Assembly (NCBI GenBank): GCA_964425225.1
Contig: CAYRMD010000007.1
Coordinates: 24,020 to 88,019 of the forward strand
Length of the DNA: 64,000 nt
Reading direction: 5' to 3'
Source of the DNA: BPJU01 sp964425225
GTDB taxonomy: Bacteria; Planctomycetota; Planctomycetia; Pirellulales; Pirellulaceae
Part shown: piece after piece, positions 8,518 through 16,569 of the stretch
Layout: the number at the start of each line of letters is the position of its first letter
Position numbering within the stretch: the stretch's first letter is position 1
Position numbers and translations under genes: made by a program
Notes under the pieces: model-generated
What the model was told of the DNA's origin: nothing
What the model saw: only the letters and a program-made list of their open reading frames with translations
Databases searched by the model: none

Positions 8518-10035
8518 TTGAATGGTTACCCAGAGCCTACATGCCCGGAGGTAATGGACTCGTGGGATGAAACCTGGTTACGGGCCGTTCGACCGCATCC
8601 CTGGCAAAACCCCGAGCCTCGCTCGACGTATCACCTAGTGGTCCTCGGGGCCGGGACCGCGGGATTGGTTGCTGCTGCAGGCGCTACTGCTCTCGGGGCA
8701 CGCGTTGCGCTTGTCGAAAAACATCGATTGGGTGGTGACTGCCTCAATACCGGGTGCGTTCCTTCCAAATCGCTCCTGGCCTCCAGCCGTTCTATCAAAA
8801 TTCTCCGTGAAGCCCAGGAACAACTGGGACTGACGGTTGGCGATCCACCGCATCTAGATTTTGGCAAGGTGATGGGGCAACTGCGACGCCGCAGAGCTCA
8901 CCTCAGCCGCCACGATTCGGTTGAACGATTTCGAAATTTGGGAGTCGATGTGTACTTCGGTACCGCACAATTTGAAGACGCGCGGACCGTGGTCGTAGAC
9001 GGATTACGATTGCGATTTCGGCGAGCGATTATTGCTACGGGGTCACGGCCCGCTATCCCGCCCTTGCCCGGACTGGACAAAGTAAAGTTCTTGACCAATG
9101 AAACCGTTTTTTCCCTGACCGAGTTGCCGCGTCGGCTGATGATCCTCGGCGCTGGTCCGATCGGTTGTGAATTGGCACAGGCATTTGCCTTATTGGGCAG
9201 CCAAGTTTGGCTGGTCGAAAGCGAGCACGGTGTATTGCCGCGCGAAGAACGCGACGCCGCCTTGGTCGTGGAAGACGCGTTACGCAATAGCGGTGTCAAA
9301 CTGCTGTGCTGCGCACGGCAAACCCAGTTTACACCACTCGACACCGAAACCTCGATTATGACCGACTCGCACGGAACTCGGCACACCTTTTTGGTCGACC
9401 AGGTGTTGGTAGCCACCGGCCGTAGGCCAAACATCGAACAATTGGCCTTAGAAGCGGCAGGAGTCAGTTCCCAGCAAAACGGCATCCTAGTAAATGATTT
9501 CCTACAAACCACCGCGCGGCACATCTATGCTGCTGGAGATGTGTGCCTTCCCTTTCGATTCACACATGTGGCCGATTATGCGGCTCGAATAGCCCTGGAA
9601 AATGCTCTTTTTTGGAACCGCCGCCGTTTCGACAGCCGCGCCATTCCGTGGTGCACCTACACGACGCCCGAACTGGCGCACGTCGGTTTGTACCCTACGC
9701 AGTCAGACAGGGACACCGAATTCCGATCCTTCGAATACTCATATGCTGAGCTGGATCGAGCTGTGCTGGATGGTGAAGAAACCGGATTTGTGCGCGTCCA
9801 CGTCAGTTCCCGCTCGGATCAGATCCTTGGAGCCACGGTAGTTGGCAAGAATGCGGGTGAGCTGATCGGCTTGTTGGCGTTGGCCATAAAGCGCCGTATT
9901 GGGCTCGGTCAATTGGCCAACCTCGTTTTGCCCTACCCTACCATGAGCGAAGCCATCCGTCGTGTGGCGGACCAATATCGCCGCACCCAACTGACCCCTT
10001 TGGTTCGCAAACTACTGCGCCTATGGTTTAGGTAA
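8518..10035 (+). CDS. Class I pyridine nucleotide-disulfide oxidoreductase (mercuric-reductase/lipoamide-dehydrogenase-like)
   Basis: A 505-residue flavoprotein. The TTG start at 8518 follows GGAGGGGG by about eight bases; the next in-frame ATG (8554) lacks such a site. An FAD-binding VLGAGTAGLVAA is at about 42-53, the redox disulfide GGDCLNTGCVPSK has Cys75 and Cys80, and an NAD(P)-binding LGAGPIGCELAQ lies mid-chain, followed by ATGRRPN. At the C-terminal dimer interface the usual His-Pro-Thr is Tyr-Pro-Thr (PYPTMSE), so the lipoamide-dehydrogenase catalytic His is absent. No HMA domain or C-terminal Cys pair is present, so true mercuric reductase activity is unlikely. It probably reduces an unknown disulfide or quinone together with the VTT protein upstream. 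Confidence 0.88.
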   Translation: MNGYPEPTCPEVMDSWDETWLRAVRPHPWQNPEPRSTYHLVVLGAGTAGLVAAAGATALGARVALVEKHRLGGDCLNTGCVPSKSLLASSRSIKILREAQEQLGLTVGDPPHLDFGKVMGQLRRRRAHLSRHDSVERFRNLGVDVYFGTAQFEDARTVVVDGLRLRFRRAIIATGSRPAIPPLPGLDKVKFLTNETVFSLTELPRRLMILGAGPIGCELAQAFALLGSQVWLVESEHGVLPREERDAALVVEDALRNSGVKLLCCARQTQFTPLDTETSIMTDSHGTRHTFLVDQVLVATGRRPNIEQLALEAAGVSSQQNGILVNDFLQTTARHIYAAGDVCLPFRFTHVADYAARIALENALFWNRRRFDSRAIPWCTYTTPELAHVGLYPTQSDRDTEFRSFEYSYAELDRAVLDGEETGFVRVHVSSRSDQILGATVVGKNAGELIGLLALAIKRRIGLGQLANLVLPYPTMSEAIRRVADQYRRTQLTPLVRKLLRLWFR

Positions 10036-10371
10036 TTCTTGAGGCGAGGTTTCTTACGATATCCGGCGTAGCCGTGAGTTCATTTCCGTGATACGCCTGC
10101 CGCATCGGAGAGGAACCCTCTGCGGTTACCCGATCGTGTGGTTCGACAATGAATTTGGGCGTGCATTGCGCCTAATCATCCGGAGAACCATCGCGCGGTA
10201 TGGACGACAACGACGCCGTTATTTGGATGCCGCCGTTGAGCCGCTTCGTAGAATCCTTCTCCGCGCGCGTGCGCAATTCCTCGGTGCGGAACATCACCAA
10301 AAATGGAACGACGAGCCATTCCAAAAAGCGGTGCGGCACCATAGCGTGAACGCCGATCGAGTAGCCAGCAG
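10036..10371. other. Intergenic region between oxidoreductase gene and tRNA-Glu
   Basis: About 335 bp with no credible coding frame. A GTAGCCGTGAGTT segment about 35 bp past the stop codon of the upstream gene recurs as GTAGCCGTAAGTT about 25 bp after aroA (13423-13435). Confidence 0.45.
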
Positions 10372-10444
10372 TGACCCCGACGGGAATCGAACCCGTGTTT
10401 CCGGCGTGAAAGGCCGGTGTCCTAGGCCTCTAGACGACGGGGCC
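10372..10444 (-). tRNA. tRNA-Glu (anticodon TTC)
   Basis: On the minus strand a 73-nt cloverleaf is complete. The acceptor GGCCCCG pairs with CGGGGTC through one G-U, with discriminator A. The D arm contains CTAGAGGCCTAGG. The anticodon stem CCGGC/GCCGG closes the loop CTTTCAC, giving anticodon TTC. The T arm contains the standard GGTTCGATTCC. CCA is not encoded. It stands alone between two protein genes. Confidence 0.96.
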
Positions 10445-10942
10445 TCCAGCACCACTGGGCGTGCTGCTCGGCTGTATAGCGGCTTGCCCGCCCCAACGTC
10501 AAGGGGACCAGTCCAACGCGAGCTGCGCAGGAGCAGTTGGACATCTGTTTTGCCAGTGAGCGGTACTGGATGCCCCGGCAGGACCAGGCAATTGCTGCCG
10601 CTACTCATTACCCTGGTATGATAACCGTATCATGGCCAACGGAAAAGCCAGGTGCTCCGCAGCCTCGCTTGGCCGCACGATGCACGTTAACCTTAGTGCA
10701 AGCACATTGGGGGCGCAATTCGCGTTGCACAAAGAGATTACCGCGACGGCTCTTGCCAGACACTTCTCGTAGAAGTTCTCTTATTTGCGGCGTTTTGTGC
10801 CTATCATGGCGACTGTAAATGATAGGGCACCTTGATTGACGTCCCTGTCCCAGTTAGTTTAGGAGTTTTCGGTTTTGCGCCGGGAGCGCATTATCCTGGA
10901 CGTACCCCAAACAGTGTCGCTTATTATTATTGTACGCATCCG
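10445..10942. other. Intergenic region with a 7-bp inverted repeat
   Basis: No gene recognised. CTATCAT (10801-10807) and ATGATAG (10819-10825) form an inverted repeat with an 11-bp spacer about 120 bp before the likely start of the next gene, a possible operator or hairpin. A TTG-initiated extension of the next gene from 10832 is open, but its sequence does not look domain-like. Confidence 0.4.
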
Positions 10943-12001
10943 ATGTCCGACCTCGGCAGCATGGTAGAACCACGGGACGCACTGGAGCTTCAATTACAGC
11001 GGATCTGGGAAGAGGTACTGGATCAGCGTCCGATTAGTGTTACGGCTAATTTTTTTGACATTGGCGGCGATTCCTTAAGCGCCATGACCCTCATAGCGCG
11101 CATTGCGCAGGAGACGGGACTGAACCTGCCCTCGTCCGGAATTATGCAAGCGCCAACGATCGAGCGATTGGCTGTCTTACTACGAAACGGTCTTGCTGAT
11201 AGGCGTTGGTCACCACTAGTGGAATTGAGTCCTGGTGGATCTGGGCGACCTTTATTCCTCATACACCCGTTAGGTGGGAATGTTTTGTGCTACATGCAAC
11301 TCGCCCGCCGGCTAAAAGGTATATGCCCGATTTATGGCTTGCAATCACGCGGGATCGATGGACGTGAACAGCCGTCCGAGCGCATTGAGGAGATGGCCGG
11401 CGAGTATCTTAGGTGCCTTCGGCAAGTGCAGTCCGAGGGGCCGTATCGGCTCGCGGGTTGGTCGTTGGGCGGGATGATCGCTTACGAGATGGCGGTGCAA
11501 CTTCAGGATCAGGGCCAAAACGTGGAACTGCTGGCGTTGCTGGATGCCGGTCACCTCTATGCTTTTGCCGTAATGCTCACATTCTTTAAGCACGATACCC
11601 AGGACATGTGGTCGCGTTTGGCATCCCCCGAAGACGAGCAAATTGCTTTTTTCCGCGCTCAAACGGCGCGAGCTCAACTGATTCCGCCGCAAGCCGACCA
11701 GGAGATGGCACGTCATATTTACCGCGTTGTGGTGGCCAACATGAAGGCACTTTATCATTATCACCCCCGGTCGTACCCCGGAAAGATTGTTCTGTTTCGG
11801 GCACGGGAAAAATACATCGATACACGGCACGATCCGGTCGATGAATGGAAGCGGCTCGTCCCCGAAGTCGAACTCGTCTTAACGGGCGGTGACCATTTGA
11901 GCCTGGTGCACGAACCGTACGTTGACGAGTTAGCCCAACATGTGCGCCGGGTATTGGGGCGGCTCTCCTCGACCACAAGTGACCAAATAGAAAACGTATG
12001 A
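10943..12001 (+). CDS. Stand-alone acyl/peptidyl carrier protein-thioesterase didomain
   Basis: About 352 residues from the ATG at 10943 (MSDLGSMVEPRDALE); no strong ribosome-binding site supports this start. The N-terminal 80 residues form a carrier domain with the phosphopantetheine motif NFFDIGGDSLSAM. The rest is an alpha/beta-hydrolase thioesterase of the NRPS/PKS type: GWSLGGM nucleophile, ALLDAGH (acidic residue) and GGDHLSLVHEP (His). Such didomains normally end a synthetase and release the product; here there are no condensation, adenylation or ketide modules nearby. It may act in trans with distant genes. aroA starts 97 bp downstream, though a functional link to chorismate-derived acyl groups is speculation. 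Confidence 0.85.
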   Translation: MSDLGSMVEPRDALELQLQRIWEEVLDQRPISVTANFFDIGGDSLSAMTLIARIAQETGLNLPSSGIMQAPTIERLAVLLRNGLADRRWSPLVELSPGGSGRPLFLIHPLGGNVLCYMQLARRLKGICPIYGLQSRGIDGREQPSERIEEMAGEYLRCLRQVQSEGPYRLAGWSLGGMIAYEMAVQLQDQGQNVELLALLDAGHLYAFAVMLTFFKHDTQDMWSRLASPEDEQIAFFRAQTARAQLIPPQADQEMARHIYRVVVANMKALYHYHPRSYPGKIVLFRAREKYIDTRHDPVDEWKRLVPEVELVLTGGDHLSLVHEPYVDELAQHVRRVLGRLSSTTSDQIENV

Positions 12002-12098
12002 ATTAGAGACGCTCACAGGCAGTTCATCGCATTACAATCTGTGTTGGCTGCCGGTGCGAAACTGCGGTGCGGCAGGAACGAGTTGTTGTCGTGGAGCT

Positions 12099-13397
12099 AT
12101 GAGTTTCGATTCGCCCGCCAAACGGATTACCCCCTGCGGCCCTGTATCGGGGACCGTACGGCCGCCAGGCTCGAAAAGCCTTACGAATCGCGCCATTCTC
12201 TGTGCCGCGTTCGCCGATGGCGTCTCTGAACTACGGGGAGCGTTGGATAGCGAAGACACGCGCGTAATGATCGAAGCGCTCCGTCAATTGGGTATTGCGG
12301 CTCGATGGGAGGGTGCCGATCGACTGCTGATCGAGGGTTGCGGTGGCGATGTGCCTAATCGCCGAGCGCAGATATTCGTAGCCAATAGCGGTACCACTAT
12401 GCGCTTCTTAGCGGCCGTGTTATCGGCGGTCGGGGGCGACTATTATTTGGACGGTGTTCCTCGCATGCGCCAACGCCCCATGGGCGATTTACTGGATGCT
12501 CTTCAGCTCTTGGGTGTTCAGGCGGTGGGGCAAGTCGATCCGCGTTTCCCTCCGATCCGCATTACGAGCCAAGGTTGGCAGGGAGGATCGATTCGCATCA
12601 AGGCCAAAGAATCGAGCCAGTTTCTCAGCGGTTTGTTATTAGCGGCACCGTTGAGTCGTTCGGATGTCGAGATTGCGGTTGAAGGTCCAATCGTATCGCG
12701 CCCGTATGTCGATATGACTCTACGCGTGATGGAAGCATTCGGAATTGTGGCGCGCCGAGTTCCCGATGATCCAGTAGCCTATCATATTCGGGCCCCCCAA
12801 GCTTACCGATCGTGTTGTTATACGATCGAGCCGGATGCGACGGCAGCCAGCTACTTTTGGGCTGCTGCTGCGATTACAGGTGGAACCGTGCGCGTCGAGG
12901 GCCTTAGCTATTCTTCTGTACAGGGTGACGTGGCTTTTTGTCGCTGTTTAGAGCAAATGGGTTGCACGATCCTCGCTACCGTAGACAGTATCACGGTGCA
13001 GGGTGGGGCATTGCATGGCATCGATGTCGACATGAACCCGATTAGCGACACGGTCATGACCTTAGCCGCCGTTGCTCTGTTTGCCGACGGACCGACACGA
13101 ATCCGAAATGTAGCCCATATTCGACATAAGGAAACGGATCGCATCGGGGATTTGGCTCGCGAACTGCGCCGTCTCGGTGTAGCTGTTGAGGAATGCGATG
13201 ACGGGTTGACGATCCATCCGGGCAAGTTATCGGCCGCGCGCATAAGGACCTACCAGGATCATCGGATGGCGATGAGTTTTTCATTGGTAGGACTGCGGCA
13301 ACCTGGGATCGAGATCGAGGATCCAAAATGTGTGGAAAAAACGTATCCCCATTTTTTTGAAGATCTTGAGAAACTCACCGCGCCGAGCGACGCATGA
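12099..13397 (+). CDS. aroA: 3-phosphoshikimate 1-carboxyvinyltransferase (EPSP synthase)
   Basis: A 432-residue protein starting at the ATG at 12099, preceded by GGAG at five bases; an upstream in-frame start adds a non-homologous leader. It joins shikimate 3-phosphate and phosphoenolpyruvate in the chorismate pathway. Diagnostic segments are PPGSKSLTNRAIL near the N-terminus, NSGTTMRFLAAVL (PEP-binding loop), RMRQRPMGDLLDAL, the mid-protein SQFLSGLLLAAPL, HKETDRIGDLAREL, and the C-terminal DHRMAMSFSLVGL with DPKCVEKTYPHFFEDL. Length is normal. The gene stands apart from other aro genes; the carrier-thioesterase gene is 97 bp upstream and a repeat-rich gap follows. Confidence 0.96.
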   Translation: MSFDSPAKRITPCGPVSGTVRPPGSKSLTNRAILCAAFADGVSELRGALDSEDTRVMIEALRQLGIAARWEGADRLLIEGCGGDVPNRRAQIFVANSGTTMRFLAAVLSAVGGDYYLDGVPRMRQRPMGDLLDALQLLGVQAVGQVDPRFPPIRITSQGWQGGSIRIKAKESSQFLSGLLLAAPLSRSDVEIAVEGPIVSRPYVDMTLRVMEAFGIVARRVPDDPVAYHIRAPQAYRSCCYTIEPDATAASYFWAAAAITGGTVRVEGLSYSSVQGDVAFCRCLEQMGCTILATVDSITVQGGALHGIDVDMNPISDTVMTLAAVALFADGPTRIRNVAHIRHKETDRIGDLARELRRLGVAVEECDDGLTIHPGKLSAARIRTYQDHRMAMSFSLVGLRQPGIEIEDPKCVEKTYPHFFEDLEKLTAPSDA

Positions 13398-14235
13398 TCA
13401 CCTTAGCACGGCTCTTGCCGTAACGCGGTAGCCGTAAGTTTTGTTTCCCGTTCTCAGCAATCTTAGTTCAGCAAGAAGTAGTCTGCGCGGGCGACAGACA
13501 AACCGGAAGACCTTGCGGTTGCTGGTGTTGCTTTTCAGCGATGGTAATTGTCCGTATCTCGATGGAAAGTGGAACGTAGCTGTAAGGCAGCTGGCTATTA
13601 CCCGAGGTCGCTCTATCACTTCCGCAGAAGAATAGCAGAATGGCGCGCGGTGAAAAGGTCGATTCATGCAAAGAGGTTCCATCAAAGCCTCGCTTACCAG
13701 AGCCTCGACCGGGAGGGAGCGACATGTCCGAGCTTCGACTGTGAAGGAGTGTCCCTGCAACAGAGCCGCGACCGTAAGGGAGCGGCCCTCTACGAATCGC
13801 GCCACGTTCGTTGATCCGCGCAGGTGAGGAACTCGCGGCTACAGTTCGTGCGTTACCCAGCTACATTGAGTTGGCGGTATATTGCAGTAAGAGGCGCAGA
13901 TTGACTTATGCCGGAGGCATTCTTAATAACTCACAATCTGGGTTGCGCAAGACCTTGGACAAACTTGATGTTCAGCAAGCTGATAATAGTTGCCACTAGG
14001 CCATCGGTTGATAGCTTCAGCTTGAGTCGGCAAGCATCGAACAGACTGTCGCACTCTACTGGCAGCGCGAATCGTATCCGCGATAATGGAGAGACGCATC
14101 GGACCACGCGTTTTGCCATAACAAACACACGAAACTTCCCAAGCCGCTTCCAACTCCTGACGAACGGAACTTTCACTACGACACGAGAGGTTACATGCCT
14201 GCTGAGGGATACGTTGGAACCGCGCGGATTTTACT
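13398..14235. other. Repeat-rich intergenic region
   Basis: About 840 bp without a credible gene. It holds a composite repeat (13572-13790) whose two parts recur together at 24311-24447. Open frames in this stretch translate the repeats themselves (SLDREGA, SRDRKGA) and are not taken as genes. Confidence 0.6.
13572..13790 (+). repeat. Composite dispersed repeat, copy A
   Basis: The left part (about 13572-13632) contains TAGCTGTAAGGCAGC followed by TGGCTATTACC and TCGCTCTATC. The right part has three degenerate units at 13700, 13730 and 13762 with the form AGAGCCKCGACCGTRAGGGAG, spaced 30-32 bp. The same two parts in the same order form copy B near 24.3 kb. Confidence 0.7.
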
Positions 14236-14649
14236 ATGAAGATCGTACAGCTTTTCTCGCAAGATCTGTTGATCGTGTCTCAATTGAGGCCGCGATTACT
14301 TGAACATGGCTGGCAGTTACGCACCGATAAACTTCAAAGCGGTGCACCGCTCGCTGAGGGAGTCGATTGGATTCTGCTCGATCTTGCAGCAATGGATGCT
14401 TCCGCCTTAAGTACCCTGAAGAACTCCATTGACCGATGGCGCACCGAAAAGCCTGAGCTTCGCATTTGGGCTTATGGTCCGCACGTGGATCGCGATCTAT
14501 TAAGAGCTGCGCAAGATGCAGGTTGCAATGTCGTTGTACCACGTAGCCGCTTATTGTCCGAGTTAGAAAAACATTTGACCAATCCGGTCAAAGGTGGTTC
14601 TCTTGAAGACGATTTAACGCACAGGCGCAAAGGCGCAGAGGGGCAGTAG
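14236..14649 (+). CDS. Degenerate response-regulator receiver-like protein with repeat-derived tail
   Basis: A 137-residue protein starting at the ATG at 14236. The fold pattern is CheY-like: a beta-strand start KIVQLFSQDLLIVSQL, a second strand ending DWILLDLAAMD where phospho-acceptor Asp is normally found, and LRIWAYGPHVDRDLLRAAQDAGCNVVVPRSRLL, corresponding to strands 4-5. The acidic pair after strand 1 is missing (SQ), so phosphorylation is doubtful. The last 11 residues (LTHRRKGAEGQ) and the stop codon are encoded by a copy of the TTAACGC repeat (14613-14647), so the ancestral C-terminus was probably altered by its arrival. No output domain is present. Function is unknown. Confidence 0.6.
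   Translation: MKIVQLFSQDLLIVSQLRPRLLEHGWQLRTDKLQSGAPLAEGVDWILLDLAAMDASALSTLKNSIDRWRTEKPELRIWAYGPHVDRDLLRAAQDAGCNVVVPRSRLLSELEKHLTNPVKGGSLEDDLTHRRKGAEGQ
14613..14647 (+). repeat. TTAACGC element at the 3' end of the receiver-like gene
   Basis: TTTAACGCACAGGCGCAAAG continuing into GCGCAGAGGGGCAG. Three roughly 9-bp units follow the TTTAAC start. It lies inside the coding frame and provides the end of that gene. Confidence 0.75.
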
Positions 14650-14964
14650 AATAAAAAAAGAGAGCTAATCTAGATCGGGTGACGGTTTGGGGAGAGTATT
14701 TTTGCACAACGCGTGTGTGGTTTTTATTTGTGGGTAAGTCGTTACCACAGTAGCCTCGTGGTAGCGGTGGTGCGCTTCTTTCTGTCCACCATTTGTCACG
14801 GCGGAAGTTAGCTCAGGGCGTCGAACCTATTACGGACTGGCACGATTATTGGTAAACGCTAAGGTCCGTGGCAGAGTGGAATTTCTTGAAAAAGACTTCG
14901 CCGTTTTTCACAATCACTATGCTTTGGGATGGAGCACGTTGTGTCCCGTTCACCGGTCGAGAAG
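14650..14964. other. Convergent intergenic region without a recognised gene
   Basis: About 315 bp between the ends of two convergent genes. It begins AT-rich (AATAAAAAAAGAGAG) and contains no coding frame or clear stem-loop terminator. Confidence 0.4.
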
Positions 14965-16200
14965 CTATGGATAGCGGCTGACGATTATTACCGAATTGAT
15001 GCCGAGCATACCGAAAGAATTATTCAGTATGTAGCGAACTCGTTTTAAACGGCACGGTTGATTTGCTACCACGTTGGGCAAATAGCAGGCCGGATCTAGC
15101 TCGTCGAGGTTGATCGTCGGGTGGCACCAGCCGTCCACGTAAGAAGGAAGATTACCCGCCAGTTCCAGGGCTCCGGCCGCTCCCATCGCATGGCCAATAA
15201 AGCTTTTGGTGTTATTAAAGTAGGTGTTCGGGCAATCATCAAAGACGCTTCGAAGGGCCTGACATTCTTGCTCGTCTCCAACGGGAGTACCCGTGGCATG
15301 AGTACTTACGATATCGATTTCATGTGGCACTAGGTTGGCTCGTTGGAGTGCCTGACGGATACATTCGGCCTGGCGTTCAGCGTTGGGCAGGACTACGTCC
15401 GTGGCGTCCGTGTTCATGGCATAGCCGACCACCTCGGCGTATATACGAGCCTGTCGGCGCAGGGCGTCGGCCAACCGTTCCAGGACAAAGATGCAACCAC
15501 CTTCCGCGACGACTATCCCGGTGCGCTTTCGGTCAAAAGGTCGCGAGGCTTTGGTGGGATCGGGATGATCGGCCAGAGCACCTTGGCTACGAAAACCTGC
15601 AAAAATGCCAAACGAGTGGATACTTTCGGAGACGCCTCCGGCCAAGGCCACATCGCATTCACCCAACCTCAGCATTTGCACTCCTTGAATAAGTCCAGCG
15701 TTTCCAGCAGCGCAGGCTGCCCCGATGGTGTAATGCGGGCCGCATACTCCCAGGTTCAAGGCCACTTCGCCGGCCGGATTGTTGGCGATGGTGCGAGGAT
15801 TATGGTGGTGGGACCAATATTGAAGGTCGTAGTCGTACTGTTTCAGTTGATAGATCTCATTTTCCGTTTCTACATTGCCATGTTCGGTTATTCCCAGATA
15901 TACGCCGACGCGGTGCCGATTGAGTTGTTGCAGCTTAAGGCCAGCGTCGGCTAACGCCTCGTGCGCGCAATAAACGCCGATACTGCCTGCTCGAGTACCT
16001 CGACGAAGTTCACGGCGATCCTGGTAGCGTAAGGCATCGAACTCACAGACTCCTGCAAGGGTTGTACCCACATAGCGGATCTCGTAACGGCGAACCCCGC
16101 TGCGGCCAGCCAGTAATGCTTCGCGAAACTCGGATAATGAGTTGCCATTGGGGGCTGTAAGCCCTACGCCCGTGATGACAATACGATCGTCGGCTGACAC
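14965..16200 (-). CDS. Beta-ketoacyl-[acyl-carrier-protein] synthase (FabF-like)
   Basis: About 411 residues from a GTG at 16200, preceded by AGGTGA; the frame stays open upstream (ATG at 16233 possible), but homology begins at DRIVITGVGLTAPNGN. The thiolase-fold Cys-His-His triad is complete: GAACAAGNAG (Cys163), STHATGTPVGDEQ and NTKSFIGHAMGAAGALE. The end NNSFGMLGINSVIIV also fits. It condenses malonyl-ACP with an acyl primer. Absence of fabD, fabG or acpP nearby suggests an accessory synthase rather than the housekeeping one. A partnership with the carrier-thioesterase protein 3 kb away is possible but not shown. Confidence 0.9.
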   Translation of the reverse strand: MSADDRIVITGVGLTAPNGNSLSEFREALLAGRSGVRRYEIRYVGTTLAGVCEFDALRYQDRRELRRGTRAGSIGVYCAHEALADAGLKLQQLNRHRVGVYLGITEHGNVETENEIYQLKQYDYDLQYWSHHHNPRTIANNPAGEVALNLGVCGPHYTIGAACAAGNAGLIQGVQMLRLGECDVALAGGVSESIHSFGIFAGFRSQGALADHPDPTKASRPFDRKRTGIVVAEGGCIFVLERLADALRRQARIYAEVVGYAMNTDATDVVLPNAERQAECIRQALQRANLVPHEIDIVSTHATGTPVGDEQECQALRSVFDDCPNTYFNNTKSFIGHAMGAAGALELAGNLPSYVDGWCHPTINLDELDPACYLPNVVANQPCRLKRVRYILNNSFGMLGINSVIIVSRYP

Positions 16201-16569
16201 GATGGAGCACTCACCTGTGTGATCGAAAACCATCCTGCCTGGGAACCGGACGTTTTCTACATCGCCCGGCCGTATTTCGCAATGTCCCACCGCAGATACC
16301 GGTTGTTGGCCCGAACCGGGCAACTTTCCGAACCTTGGCTTAGACGGCGGGAGCCGGGCCGCCAGGGGTGTCACCCCACTAGCCTCGACATGCCATACCG
16401 GCGAAGCTAGAATTTATGATCCGGTTGTGGTCCGCTACAGGGTTCCAGGGCTGGGTTCGCGATTCGAGTATTGCTGTTGGTTACCGAGGGGCTGTAGCTC
16501 GTAGGGCAATCTACCGGACGGGGCACGATGCGTGTGACCAGCCTCCCCTTTTCGGGGTGAACAAAAGCT
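16201..16569. other. Divergent promoter region between ketoacyl synthase and ffh
   Basis: About 370 bp between divergent genes. No gene or RNA was recognised. Regulatory signals for both sides are expected, but no convincing -35/-10 pair was found. Confidence 0.4.

Noticed and set aside
8518..10035. Mercuric reductase (merA)
   Set aside because: There is no N-terminal heavy-metal domain, no C-terminal Cys pair and no merR/merT neighbour; only the flavin disulfide core is shared.
13548..13814. Plus-strand frame containing SLDREGA and SRDRKGA repeats
   Set aside because: The peptide repeats stem from the DNA repeat units; no start signal and no family.
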